Made by a program: the position numbers and the translations under genes. This document shows, piece by piece, positions 49,281 to 58,538 of a DNA stretch of 64,000 bases (within the stretch, counting starts at the first letter, position 1; each line of letters opens with the position of its first letter). A model generated the notes under the pieces. That model did no database searches. It was not told the DNA's origin and saw only the letters and a list, made by a program, of their open reading frames with translations. The DNA comes from Pseudalkalibacillus hwajinpoensis (lineage in GTDB: Bacteria > Bacillota > Bacilli > Bacillales > Guptibacillaceae), in assembly GCF_015234585.1 (NCBI RefSeq), contig NZ_JADFCM010000002.1, forward strand, positions 124,001 through 188,000, read 5' to 3'.

Positions 49281-49371
49281 ATATAGTTAAAAGATATAAA
49301 AACACGCTCCCCCAAAAAATGGATAGATCGTGTTTCTGTAAATACCCGATTAAATGATAATTATCTCGAGA

Positions 49372-49448
49372 CTGAGTCTTCCACAATGCTGCCCAAAACC
49401 TATATAGGACGCTTACTTTTATTAAGCAAACGCTCCGATATAATTGAA
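49372..49448. repeat. Diverged direct repeat, copy A
   Basis: About 76 bases of 'GTCTTCCACAATGCTG' with 'ACGCTTACTTTTATTAAGCA' and 'CGCTCCGATATAATTG'. It aligns with copy B at 50148-50224 at roughly 75% by eye, same orientation, 775 bases away. The shared TTATTAAGCAA(A/T)(C/T)GCTCCG block is the most conserved part. Confidence 0.5.
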
Positions 49449-49645
49449 TAAACAACTTCTATCTATTTTCTAATGGTTTACAAACTTTAGTATAAATTAA
49501 ATTTTGAATTTGAATATTCTATTTAATCAAGTAAAAAGTCATTTACTTTTTCAACAGTTATCTGTATCTTCTATGTGGGGTATTTTATGAAAATATAAAT
49601 TCATATTTTATATTTCATAACGAAACTACAGGAGGATACCATTAA

Positions 49646-49888
49646 ATGTCCAATGAATTTAAACACTTTATATTGGCACTTACTTTAACAACTATCGGCA
49701 TGGTTATTATTTTTAATAGTTTCAATCTAAGTGTATCTACTTACATTTGGTTTTGGAATGAAGCTAGCGACAGTAAAGAATATTATCACCCGTATACTAT
49801 TGGTTTTATTGTTTACCTTGCATTTGGGATCTTGATTAGCAATACGGGACTGAGGATTTTTGTGAAGTGGCTATTTAATAAATATTAA
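49646..49888 (+). CDS. Small two-helix membrane protein
   Basis: An 80-residue protein with two hydrophobic segments (about 8-25, and 50-68: 'PYTIGFIVYLAFGILISNTG') and a short outside loop 'WNEASDSKEYYHP'. Strong AGGAGG site, so it is a real gene. I do not recognise the family. It stands alone, flanked by the diverged repeats. Confidence 0.8.
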   Translation: MSNEFKHFILALTLTTIGMVIIFNSFNLSVSTYIWFWNEASDSKEYYHPYTIGFIVYLAFGILISNTGLRIFVKWLFNKY

Positions 49889-49922
49889 ATAATTTTTACT
49901 CGAACAAGAATATATGATAATC

Positions 49923-49948
49923 AGCCATTCCTCAATTGAGGAATGGCT
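49923..49948. terminator. Terminator after the small membrane protein
   Basis: Perfect 11-bp stem AGCCATTCCTC / GAGGAATGGCT around AATT, followed by TTATTT. Confidence 0.85.
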
Positions 49949-50336
49949 TTATTTCTATAATACATTATTAAGTTGTGTAGCTTAGTTGGATGCAATTCTA
50001 AAAACCTCTATAATGATAACAATGCCTCACCTATAAAGTACTATACAATTCAAACAAGATGATCGGTTTAACCACTTCTGAAATTGTCCTAGAGCTAACA
50101 TTCAAAATTATATTTTCAGTTTTTTTATCCTCTTTTATATTGAATTCAAGTCTTCAGCAATGCTGCACTAAACCTCCACAGAGCGCTAACTATTTATTAA
50201 GCAATTGCTCCGAGTTAAATGAAAACTCAGTTTCAAGATATATTAACAGTTATAATTCATTTGTTTTTTTTATTTTCTCCCTGGATTTAAAAGTTTAACA
50301 TCCGGTTTTGGAGAGATTTTAATTTCCCACGGTGTA
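49949..50336. other. Intergenic region with repeat copy B
   Basis: Holds the second copy of the diverged repeat (50148-50224). An open frame at 50059-50298 has no ribosome site and low-complexity product, so it is not called. Confidence 0.45.
50148..50224. repeat. Diverged direct repeat, copy B
   Basis: 'GTCTTCAGCAATGCTGCAC' with 'GCGCTAACTATTTATTAAGC' and 'AATTGCTCCGAGTTAAATG'. See copy A at 49372. These may be ends or scars of an inserted element that brought the 80-residue membrane protein. Confidence 0.5.
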
Positions 50337-52097
50337 TTACTTTCCTGTCCATCTTTCAATTATGTGTTTAAAACCTAAATCACCGACCCAACTTTTTTGC
50401 CATTCATTATGAAAGTCTACGCTTTGTGATTTTGGGGCAGGGTTAGGCATTTCTTCTTTCGCAACAGAAGGTATTATTACAGCATCACCTACCATAATAA
50501 ACTCCCCTGAAGATAAATTTGGAAGTATGTTAGCAACCCCATTAGAAGTGTCCGGCAACAACCTTCTTATATAATTTTGGTCATTATAATTAGTAAGTCT
50601 AAGTGCAATGAAATTATTGCATTGTGCAAATATTGTCTCAGAAACTTCTGATGGTCTTTGACTTACTACCATTAGACTTAAACCATATTTTCTTCCTTCT
50701 TTAGCGATTCTTTCAATGGATTTTTTCGATGATCTGTACTGAGCACTTGTATTATTGGGCACATAAATATGTGCTTCTTCACAAACTATCATTATTGGAA
50801 CATCATTTAATAAATGATCACTATGTCTAATTTTAGAATAATGAAAACTAAAATCGAAAACTACCCTAGAGATAAGACTAACTGTAATACTTAGTACTTC
50901 GAAGGGGATACCGCTTAAGTCAACAATTGAAATATTAGATTTATCCAAATATCCAATAAATTGTTTTATTATATCCTCAAATTTGTCGTCTTCTTGTTTA
51001 GGAGATTGAAATAAGAAGCTTAACCTTTTATCCTCTATTTTATTTTTTAGTCTTAAGATAAATCTATTAAATTCACCGTAGTAAGGACCACCTGAAGCTT
51101 TATCAGCTTTTGCAGTTGATTGGGGAACAAACTCGTATAAATCTTCGAAATAACTAACCCGATCTGAAATTAATTCTCCATTAGTCAGTTTGGGCAAATT
51201 TTCCCCCTCTAGCTTACTAATCATTTCGTTGTTTAGATTTTCAATATATTTACACACTTCTTCCATACTAAAATATACTGGTGTATCGTATGTTAGATCA
51301 TTCAAATCCGGGTTGTATTTCTTTTTATTTAATATTACTGCCCTTCTAAATTGTGATACTTGATTATGTGAATTTGATTCATTGCTTTCAATAAACATGT
51401 CTTCCAGTTCTTCAGAGTTCATTAGCCAATAAGGTAGTTTAATATTATTTACATCTAAGATATTTAGATTGAATTTTTCTTCCTCTCTCAGAAAAAAAGC
51501 TGATGCATATTCAGAATGGATGTCAAAAATAATTATATGGCTGTTTTTTTGATCTTCTTTGTTAGTATTCATGTTATCTTCAATCCCAACGCTCTTTTGG
51601 AGTAACTTTGCAACAGTGCTTGACTTACCCGATCCTGTGGATCCAACAACCCCAACATGTTTACTGAAAAATTTATTACCATCTATCATTAAATTGATTT
51701 CATTATTTTGTATAAGTTTACCAAACTGAAAGTTATAACTCCCATTGCCATTGAAAATTTTATACATGTCAGATTCGGAAACTATATATGCTGGTTCAGT
51801 AGGTACTGGTAATGTCATATTCCCTCTTTTAAAGTTTCCATCATTATTTAACACACCCACAGGTTGAGTATGTATGTTAAATCTGAAATAGGGATTATTA
51901 TCTTTATCTAGTTGGTGTATCGCCTTTACATTTGAAATAGAACTTATTATATGCTTTGAATTACCATCGAGGATTTTAATATATTGGCCGACCTGTAAAA
52001 AGCTTTTATTCTTTTCGAAAGTTCTAACATCCTGAACTTCTATTACTATATCAAGCGGAGAACTGTCAATAACAATACCTAATACTTCATTACTCAT
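50337..52097 (-). CDS. HerA-family hexameric ATPase
   Basis: A 586-residue HerA/FtsK-type ATPase. N-terminal HAS-barrel-like domain (residues about 1-105), Walker A 'GSTGSGKSSTVAKLL' at 152-166, a large alpha/beta insert, Walker B-like 'IMIVCEEAHIYVPNNTSAQY', and 'MVVSQRPSEVSETIFAQCNN' sensor/arginine-finger region. It forms ring motors that pump or unwind DNA. It overlaps the upstream nuclease-like gene by 8 bases, so the two are coupled. HerA plus a DUF4297 or SIR2 partner is an established anti-phage layout; this pair is the best defence candidate in the window. Confidence 0.88.
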   Translation of the reverse strand: MSNEVLGIVIDSSPLDIVIEVQDVRTFEKNKSFLQVGQYIKILDGNSKHIISSISNVKAIHQLDKDNNPYFRFNIHTQPVGVLNNDGNFKRGNMTLPVPTEPAYIVSESDMYKIFNGNGSYNFQFGKLIQNNEINLMIDGNKFFSKHVGVVGSTGSGKSSTVAKLLQKSVGIEDNMNTNKEDQKNSHIIIFDIHSEYASAFFLREEEKFNLNILDVNNIKLPYWLMNSEELEDMFIESNESNSHNQVSQFRRAVILNKKKYNPDLNDLTYDTPVYFSMEEVCKYIENLNNEMISKLEGENLPKLTNGELISDRVSYFEDLYEFVPQSTAKADKASGGPYYGEFNRFILRLKNKIEDKRLSFLFQSPKQEDDKFEDIIKQFIGYLDKSNISIVDLSGIPFEVLSITVSLISRVVFDFSFHYSKIRHSDHLLNDVPIMIVCEEAHIYVPNNTSAQYRSSKKSIERIAKEGRKYGLSLMVVSQRPSEVSETIFAQCNNFIALRLTNYNDQNYIRRLLPDTSNGVANILPNLSSGEFIMVGDAVIIPSVAKEEMPNPAPKSQSVDFHNEWQKSWVGDLGFKHIIERWTGK

Positions 52098-53307
52098 AGG
52101 TATCCCTCATTCCTAATACAAATTTTATTGCATTAAAATCACGAAGCTCAATTTTTTCATAGTTAACATCATTACTATCAAGCAAATAATCATTATCTGA
52201 TAGGATAAATAGATCATCAGCTTTATATCTATTCAAAATTTCATGCCGTTTAATATGTAACATTCGTATTTCAAATTCTCTACTAATGATTTGGCTCTTT
52301 TTATAGTTAATGATAGGGTCTCCAAAGAAATATGCTTCATCAAAACAATCAGATGCAACCAAGCCATGGTTTGCTTTTACATTTTTCTGACGTAGCCTTA
52401 CTAAAATTTCATTAAATTTATGTTCTGAACAATCTAGGCAAAATAACGGTGTTCTATCATGTACAATTTTAAAGTGATATTTATCTACATATTCCTTAAT
52501 GAAAGTTACAATATTTTGATCAAAATCCTCTATGAATTCTTCTTTGATAATAAAGTATCTTAGTCTAGAATTTTGATGCAAATTTACATTAAGTTGTTTT
52601 TTTCTAGTTTGTAATATTGATCGGAAATTCCTTAAGGATAGAGTCCATTTTGACAATGCTGTTTTTTTTATTTTTTGTAAATGTTTTAAGAATTCCCCAA
52701 TGTTTATCGTTCTTTCTTTTTCAGAATGGAGTGTACTAGTTTCTGCAATGAAATTCACCGCATTTGGATATATTAAATTATCGACATACTCTTCTTTAAA
52801 TCCTAAGTCTATGAAGTTCGTGATAATTTCTTTTTTTATATCGTCCATCGAATAACCAAATTCAAACTTAAAATTCTCTAAGAATTCTTTAATGTTTACT
52901 TTTCCTTTTAGGTTTGCTGCTTTAATGGATAATTTCTCATTTTTAGTAGATAATATTTCCTCAATATTTTCTGTTGTTAAGTTTATTTTCTCCTCAACCA
53001 TTTGAGGAAAATACGCATAAAGTATGTATGTTACGCCATTATCTTTATTTCCAGAATTATACCAGTGTTCCAACATCTGAATAATAGGTTTATATACCTG
53101 AGATAGCGTGAACTTATCAATAGATTCATGATACTTGCATTGGATTGCTTCTGTTCTACCAGCAGTGGCTACCTCTACATCTTCAATAATACCTTCTATT
53201 GAAACAAACGCCTCAGATGGCTTGCTTTGAATTTCCAATAATGTTTTGTGAAATTGATATAAGAATCCCTGTATTGTGTAATCAGCTGTTCTTGAAATAA
53301 AAATCAC
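52090..53307 (-). CDS. PD-(D/E)XK-like nuclease partner of HerA (DUF4297-like)
   Basis: A 405-residue protein with 'FVSIEGIIEDVEV' then 'TEAIQCKYHESIDKF' in residues 35-65: E38, D43 and the Q56-C-K58 pair fit an (E/D)...D...QxK nuclease core as in DUF4297/Cap4-type enzymes. The rest is mostly helical with a Lys-rich middle ('LSKWTLSLRNFRSILQTRKK'). No other domain recognised. It is the first gene of the pair. Family assignment rests on motif and context, not on full similarity. Standard start with moderate site. Confidence 0.65.
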   Translation of the reverse strand: MIFISRTADYTIQGFLYQFHKTLLEIQSKPSEAFVSIEGIIEDVEVATAGRTEAIQCKYHESIDKFTLSQVYKPIIQMLEHWYNSGNKDNGVTYILYAYFPQMVEEKINLTTENIEEILSTKNEKLSIKAANLKGKVNIKEFLENFKFEFGYSMDDIKKEIITNFIDLGFKEEYVDNLIYPNAVNFIAETSTLHSEKERTINIGEFLKHLQKIKKTALSKWTLSLRNFRSILQTRKKQLNVNLHQNSRLRYFIIKEEFIEDFDQNIVTFIKEYVDKYHFKIVHDRTPLFCLDCSEHKFNEILVRLRQKNVKANHGLVASDCFDEAYFFGDPIINYKKSQIISREFEIRMLHIKRHEILNRYKADDLFILSDNDYLLDSNDVNYEKIELRDFNAIKFVLGMRDTYE

Positions 53308-53463
53308 CCTTCAAACTTACAATTTATATATTATTAATTGTGTCAAATTCTAAATATTTCCACAAGATATTTTTTCAGAAAACAGTCTAAATCTCTTTTA
53401 TTACACAAAAACCTTATTCAACAATCGTAGCAATAGGTAAGCGTTTGAAGTTATCTCCGGCTT

Positions 53464-53504
53464 TTCCCCTGCTCCACACGGAACGTGCTAGTTTCCCAGC
53501 ATTC
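53464..53504 (-). ncRNA. Group II intron domain V
   Basis: On the minus strand a 34-base-type hairpin: GGAATGCTGG-GAAA-CTAGCA-CG-TTCC with a two-base bulge, followed by the branch-region domain VI ('AGCCGGAGATAACTTC'). The catalytic triad of the expected AGC type lies near the base (GAGCGCGG). Confidence 0.65.
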
Positions 53505-53558
53505 CGCGCTCCATCTACTGATTTGTACTAGATTATAAGTTCCTCGTTACATTGGCGA

Positions 53559-55361
53559 TTAGGATATTACGATTTTTTCCTGTTCACATACCTTCCGGTA
53601 TTGATTGATTTTATTTAAAATGGGTCTTGAGATGTTGAGCTTACTAAGGAATGACTCTATCTTCTCCATGTCAGTAAGGTGGATTAATCGGTGTATGTCC
53701 TGATGAAGAATTCGCAGGTTATGAAACTTATCGTTTCCTCCTAGTGACTTTGGGAGATAGTGATGACAATGCACTTCAAATGCCTGTAAATCCCAGCCTG
53801 TAATTTCACATTTCCCCATTTTCATACTGTATCGGCTTATTCTATTATCCGTGTATTCAACTGACCGATTAGGAAGATAAGAGTTCATCAGTTTACTGAT
53901 TTCCTTTTGGATATCAGGATGAAGTTTTTTATATAACTTGTTCCGACCTTCCTCCGTATATGGTGTTAGCTTCGGGCTGAAGTTCATCGAGTTGACCGTT
54001 TTAACAATTCCCAGTTGGAACAGGTAAACTTCAGCTACTTTAAATGTCTTCATATTTACACTGAAGAACTTTTTAAATAGAGGAGGTGGGTTACTTGGAT
54101 GTTCGTGCTTCCCAACCGGTTGAAGTCGGTTGTATATGAACGACTTTAAATCGTAGGCAAGACGTGAGAACTCCGGATTCACATGTGTCGCTCGCTTAAA
54201 ATAATTTTGGGTGCCTAGTACAAAACTGTTAAACCGTAGAACATTTTGGGAAGTTGGTGAAGCTTTAATCCGACGGATGAGCCTTTTAGCTTCTTGTTTG
54301 ATTTGTTTCTTTTTCTTTTGTATAACACCGGTATGTGCTACTCGTTTCTTCCCTTTTTTGTTCGCTCGTATTGTAAATCCGAGAAATTCAGATTCCCTTT
54401 TGCGCAAGTTAAGAATTTTAGATTTCTCTGGCGAGATATCAAGATTGAGCCGTTCCTTTAAATAACGACGAACCGCATAATACCATTTTTGAGCAGTCTT
54501 TCCATCACGACAAAGAATTTTGAAATCGTCCGCATAACGGACGAGGTATCCTTCCTTCAGATTAGTCCGTTTCTTTGCGTATCGTTCGCCAACTTTTGAT
54601 TTGTATGATTTGTGCAGGGGAAAGTACTCCCATTGGTCAGCAATCCATTGATCTAAATCATTTAACACGATATTAGAGAGAAGGGGAGATAAAATTCCAC
54701 CTTGAGGTGTCCCTTTTTCCGGGATTCCTTCTCCATCAATTTCTGCTTTTATCATTTTAGAAATACAAGCTAATACTTTATTATCCTGTATTCCTAGATT
54801 CCAAAGCTGCTTCATTAACCGTGTGTGGTTTACATTATCAAAGAAGCTTTTGATATCAATATCAACGACAAAATGAAGGGAGGCTTGGTTAATTAAAGAT
54901 TGAATCCTTGCCATTGCATGATGGGCAGACCGTAGAGGTCTAAATCCATAACTGTGCTTATAAAACTGAGCTTCCGCAATGGGTTCGAGAACTTGCTTGA
55001 AACTTTGTTGGATAATCCTATCCAAAATACAGGGAATACCTAGCGGTCTTCTTTTTCCATTATCCTTTTCAATCCATTCTCTTCTGACTTTCTTTGGTTG
55101 ATAGTTTTCCAGTAGTGTACGCACCTTCAAGACGAGTTCATTTTCGGATGATTCCTTGATATCCGATATCGTCCTTCCATCAGTCCCAGGTGTGTTTGAG
55201 CCCTTGTTGGACTTGATGGTACGATAAGCAAGTAAGATGTTTTCCCTTGAAATGATGATATTATAAAGGAAGGAAAAATTGTATCCTTCCTTAGCTCACT
55301 CATATAGTTCTGTGAATGTCTCCGTCATATTGTAGTAATCCCAATATCGCATTGTTGGCAC
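53559..55361 (-). pseudogene. ltrA: Group II intron reverse transcriptase/maturase LtrA, nonsense at codon 22
   Basis: A 600-codon maturase gene from GTG 55361 (AAGGAGG ahead). Codons 1-21 read 'MRYWDYYNMTETFTELYE'-like sequence, then TGA at 55298-55296 (CGA or AGA expected: 'LYE-[R]-AKEGYNF'), then an intact remainder. RT domains follow: 'RIIQQSFKQVLEPIAEAQFY', 'GFRPLRSAHHAMARIQ', 'YADDFKIL' active site and 'EGIPEKGTPQGGILSPLLSN'. Maturase domain, then HNH endonuclease with 'CEITGWDLQAFEVHCHHYLP' and 'NLRILHQDIHRLIH'. Internal start near 55130 gives the shorter product. Full function doubtful unless restart or suppression occurs. Confidence 0.8.
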
Positions 55362-56117
55362 TGTGGCACCCCTCCTTATAGAAGTGATGTCCCCACATTC
55401 TTACCCGACCGGCACCATTCACTTATAGGAAAATAATCGTTTCATTCAGTAGACTTGGGGCTGTTCCTCCACTTTCATTACAAAAGCTTCTTCAATCGTA
55501 CCCCTACCCTCACAAGGATAAATGCCTTTCGGAAACCTTATAACAAACGTTTTGAGTGACAGCTCTTTTCTCAACGTTCCTTGTTTTCCAAGTACCTTTC
55601 AACATAGCTATACATACTAGAAACAGGTGCTTCCTTTAAGCCTGTGAGCATGATACCGCCATTGTCCGGTATAGCGTATTTCAGAGGGCAGAATTTTACT
55701 CTACACCACTCACCCCATCGTAAGATGGGACATAAGTTTCCCTATGCTTTAACTATAGACCCTTACATTCAGAAGTTCGTCAGTTCATCCCTCGATGAAC
55801 AATTCTCACCATATCCAGTTTTTCAGCCGTGCGGCATATCCATTGGCATACCTCATCTAACCATAGATTGGCTTCAGCCTTTGTTCTGCCGGTTCTATCT
55901 GGCTTCACACCCTAAAACCTGTCAGTCTTAACGCATGCAGAAGTCTTGACGAGATGGTTTCCAGAAACGTGGTTCTGTCATTCCCACCTTCTGTTGAAAA
56001 GTTAAGAATTTATATTGAATTCTCCTGAATTTCGTGCAAATTACACTTATATCAGAACTTGTCGCGCCTGCCCTTTAACGGAATTGAGATATTATCTGCT
56101 TCACAATCACAAAATTT

Positions 56118-57098
56118 TTACTCACCTACAAGTCCATCACCATCTCGATCGTCCATAAATTTATATAGCCAATGATGATTGTCTATGGGCATACTGAAAC
56201 CTGCTGCTTCTGCTTCTTTAATAGTCACTTGACCATTACCATTTGTGTCAATACTAGAAATATCACCCTCTGTGTCTGAACTAGCTGAATCTTCAGGTTC
56301 ACTCTCAGTTAAACCGAGTGCCGCATTGACTTCATCAGGGTTCACATTGTCAAATGTATCTTCGATCACATTTCCGTTCAAAGTATAGGTGTACTGATAA
56401 CTTGAAGGAATCTGCGTTTCCGTATTCGGATAAGTGATGATTGCTTCAAAATTAGTAGCTCCACCTGCACTACGGATCGCCTCTTCTAAATAAGCTTGAT
56501 CACCATGCCGGTTGAGTGTACTTTCTTGAGGAGTAATATTATAAGCATTCGATACACCGCCGAGAGAATCAGCAATGATGTGTCCTTCGTCTAGGACATC
56601 ACTTTCGACCCCAGGAACTTTTGCCTCATCAGAGAAATATCTACCTGACGAAAGTACAGGCTCGTTACTGTCATCTTGTAGAACAATACGTTCAGCAATA
56701 ACTTTCACAAGCTGTCCATATTCGTTAGTAAATGCCCAGTATTCTCTATCTCCAAAACCAATATCAACAACGACATTAGATTCGCGGTATCCGGACAAAT
56801 CTCCACCGTCCACCTCGATTAATTTGTATCCTGAGAACAGATCATTATTGGATTGGGCTGTTGTTTCCTCTACTGATGAGTCATCAACTGATTCCTTATC
56901 AACTGTATCATCAAGAGTTTCTTCTTTTGTACTTTCCTTTGTTTCATCTTTAGAATCTATTTTTCTAATTGTTTCATTTTGTTTTTCAGTTTTTGCTTCT
57001 GCATTTCCATTTCCATCTGTAGTAGATACATCTTCTACATTTGTGCAACCAGCCATAAAGGTAATCAATAAAAGTAAGATTAAATAAGTTTTTTTCAT
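56118..57098 (-). CDS. Secreted lipoprotein with EndA-like nuclease and Excalibur domains
   Basis: A 326-residue lipoprotein: lipobox MAGC ('LLLLITFMAGCTNVEDVST'), a long Ser/Thr/Glu/Asp linker, a DNA/RNA non-specific endonuclease-like domain with 'VLDEGHIIADSLGGVSNAYN' and 'ITPQESTLNRHGDQAYLEEA' (compare the DRGH-L and N motifs of EndA/NucA), then an acidic C-terminal tail with 'DTNGNGQVTIKEAEAAGFSM' and 'FMDDRDGDGLVGE', EF-hand/Excalibur-type calcium motifs. Likely cleaves DNA outside the cell. Downstream of two coupled genes; overlaps the next start by 4 bases. Confidence 0.75.
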   Translation of the reverse strand: MKKTYLILLLLITFMAGCTNVEDVSTTDGNGNAEAKTEKQNETIRKIDSKDETKESTKEETLDDTVDKESVDDSSVEETTAQSNNDLFSGYKLIEVDGGDLSGYRESNVVVDIGFGDREYWAFTNEYGQLVKVIAERIVLQDDSNEPVLSSGRYFSDEAKVPGVESDVLDEGHIIADSLGGVSNAYNITPQESTLNRHGDQAYLEEAIRSAGGATNFEAIITYPNTETQIPSSYQYTYTLNGNVIEDTFDNVNPDEVNAALGLTESEPEDSASSDTEGDISSIDTNGNGQVTIKEAEAAGFSMPIDNHHWLYKFMDDRDGDGLVGE

Positions 57099-57508
57099 TT
57101 TATGACTCTCCCATAATATTCAACCGTTTCATCTAATTTTGAAAATGGTTTAGCTAAAGCAGTAAATAAATGATTTGCTAATAACTCGTTTTTTAATTCT
57201 ACTTTACTATCCTGATCAAATGAAATAAAGTGACTGTCTTCTTTTACTTCAATAGTTTGCTTTACTGGAAAAAATGAAGGTTTCTGTAAGAGGAAATAGG
57301 TCTTTTCTCCATGATTGTCAACTTCTATGTAAGGTCCAACAAAAACTTTCACAGGGTTAAGCCCTAAAAACCTTCTGACAGAGCTCCATTTGTAGTGCAG
57401 CAGCCATCGTTCTGGTTTATACTTTTTATAAATTTCATTGTTTTCATTAAAAGAAATATTAATCGTAGGTGTACTATTTTGTGTATTTAACTCCCAGTAA
57501 CTGATCAT
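57095..57508 (-). CDS. Unknown 137-residue protein
   Basis: Residues include 'NSTPTINISFNENNEIYKKY' and 'VEYYGRVIK'. No membrane helix, signal or known motif. ATG 57508 has GGGAGAG ahead; an alternative ATG at 57523 overlaps the stop of the upstream gene (TAATG), so translational coupling is likely. Its stop overlaps the nuclease gene start by 4 bases. Function unknown; member of the nuclease-lipoprotein operon. Confidence 0.65.
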   Translation of the reverse strand: MISYWELNTQNSTPTINISFNENNEIYKKYKPERWLLHYKWSSVRRFLGLNPVKVFVGPYIEVDNHGEKTYFLLQKPSFFPVKQTIEVKEDSHFISFDQDSKVELKNELLANHLFTALAKPFSKLDETVEYYGRVIK

Positions 57509-57522
57509 ACTATTCTCTCCCA

Positions 57523-57978
57523 TTAGGTTTCGTCATATAGAGTACTCTGATTACTATTCTCTAATTCTAATAGTTTTTTATGTTCTGCTTGTTCAGCCTC
57601 TTCTATAAAAAATTCTACCATTCCTTCCATTCTATTTACATTAGGCACTTTGTTTTCGAGAATATTAATGTATCGTTGCTTCCTGACTGGGTTGAGATAT
57701 TCCGATTCTATGACTCTTTTCATAAAAAACTGCTCAGATTTGTTATGTAGCTCTTTATCATGCAAGCTTTTTCTCCTCAAACTCCATACGAAAGAGGTAA
57801 TTAAAATAATGATTAAGATACCAAATAGGATTTGAATACTTGTAGAAGCCGCACTTCTAATTTGATTTATATCCAAAAACAATGTAAACAACATAGATGT
57901 TAATATTGAATTGATAATTAAAGATAGAGTATTATACCTCTTCCTCCACTTTAGATGTTCATTTAATTCAGAAATCAT
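57523..57978 (-). CDS. Two-helix membrane protein, unknown
   Basis: A 151-residue protein with two membrane helices (about 22-38 and 49-65) and a charged cytoplasmic C-terminal tail rich in Glu/Lys ('NRMEGMVEFFIEEAEQAEHK'). No family recognised. First of three coupled genes with the 57095 and 56118 genes. Its context suggests it anchors or regulates the nuclease-like partner. Confidence 0.6.
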   Translation of the reverse strand: MISELNEHLKWRKRYNTLSLIINSILTSMLFTLFLDINQIRSAASTSIQILFGILIIILITSFVWSLRRKSLHDKELHNKSEQFFMKRVIESEYLNPVRKQRYINILENKVPNVNRMEGMVEFFIEEAEQAEHKKLLELENSNQSTLYDET

Positions 57979-58046
57979 AAATTCCTCTCCCTACATATAT
58001 TCTATTTAGTGATATCGGAAATTGAGTGTAATTGTTTAGGCTATCT

Positions 58047-58355
58047 TTATTGTACCAATATTCCGCTTTTGTTTATAATTACTACAAATGGCAAAATAAA
58101 TCCTAAAATAAGAAGAAATATCTTTATTCCTGGTGAGCTTAAAATGCCTAGAACGTAATAAATTGAATCGTTTGATGGATCACTTTCAGCAGAATTAGTA
58201 AATGTTAAATTCTTCACATCACTGGGGTCTTCTTGATATACTACTTCCTCTGTTCTCTCTTTTTCATTTGTTTCCTCGCTTTTCTGATTTAAGTCGTCTA
58301 GTTCCACTAAAATAAAAAATAAAATTACTGCAATAATTAATAAAAATGTTCTCAT
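58047..58355 (-). CDS. Small double-anchored membrane protein, unknown
   Basis: 102 residues: N-terminal helix ('LLIIAVILFFILVELDD') then an acidic linker and a C-terminal helix ('GIKIFLLILGFILPFVVIIN'). No recognised domain. Upstream of the 57523 gene on the same strand after a 68-base gap. Confidence 0.6.
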   Translation of the reverse strand: MRTFLLIIAVILFFILVELDDLNQKSEETNEKERTEEVVYQEDPSDVKNLTFTNSAESDPSNDSIYYVLGILSSPGIKIFLLILGFILPFVVIINKSGILVQ

Positions 58356-58488
58356 GTCTGCTCCCCCTTAGTTTTGTTTAAAATAAAGATATCATTGAAT
58401 TTATCTCTCTTATACAATTTTAGTTAAAATTTCCCAAAAGATGCTTTTATGTAAATGTAAACTGATTTACTTTACTTATTCAAATAAA

Positions 58489-58532
58489 AAAACGTTCACT
58501 AAAAGTCTTATACTGACTAATAGGAACGTTTT
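58489..58532 (-). terminator. Terminator after the DndC-like gene
   Basis: AAAACGTTC / GAACGTTTT arms around a 26-base loop, T-rich beyond on the minus strand. Just past the stop codon of the DndC-like gene. Confidence 0.65.
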
Positions 58533-58538
58533 CTTATT

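Larger units (their letters stand above)
53427..56067 (-). mobile_element. Group II intron
   Basis: A group II intron on the minus strand: the 5' end is at about 56067 (GCGCGAC, a GUGYG variant), the maturase ORF lies within, and domain V is near 53464-53504 (GGAATGCT-GG-GAAA-CT-AGCACGTTCC, tetraloop GAAA). A 3' end at ...CTATTGCTAC is about 53427. Exons flank as '..TTAAAGGGCAG' and 'GATTGTTGAATAAGG..', both in non-coding sequence between the nuclease-like lipoprotein gene and the HerA pair. Boundaries are approximate. Confidence 0.75.

Noticed and set aside
50059-50298. Open frame of 79 residues before the HerA gene
   Set aside because: Overlaps the direct repeat copy B and lacks a ribosome site.
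55296-55298. UGA in the maturase as selenocysteine
   Set aside because: Arg, not Cys, is expected at this place (CGA to TGA change), and the position is not catalytic.
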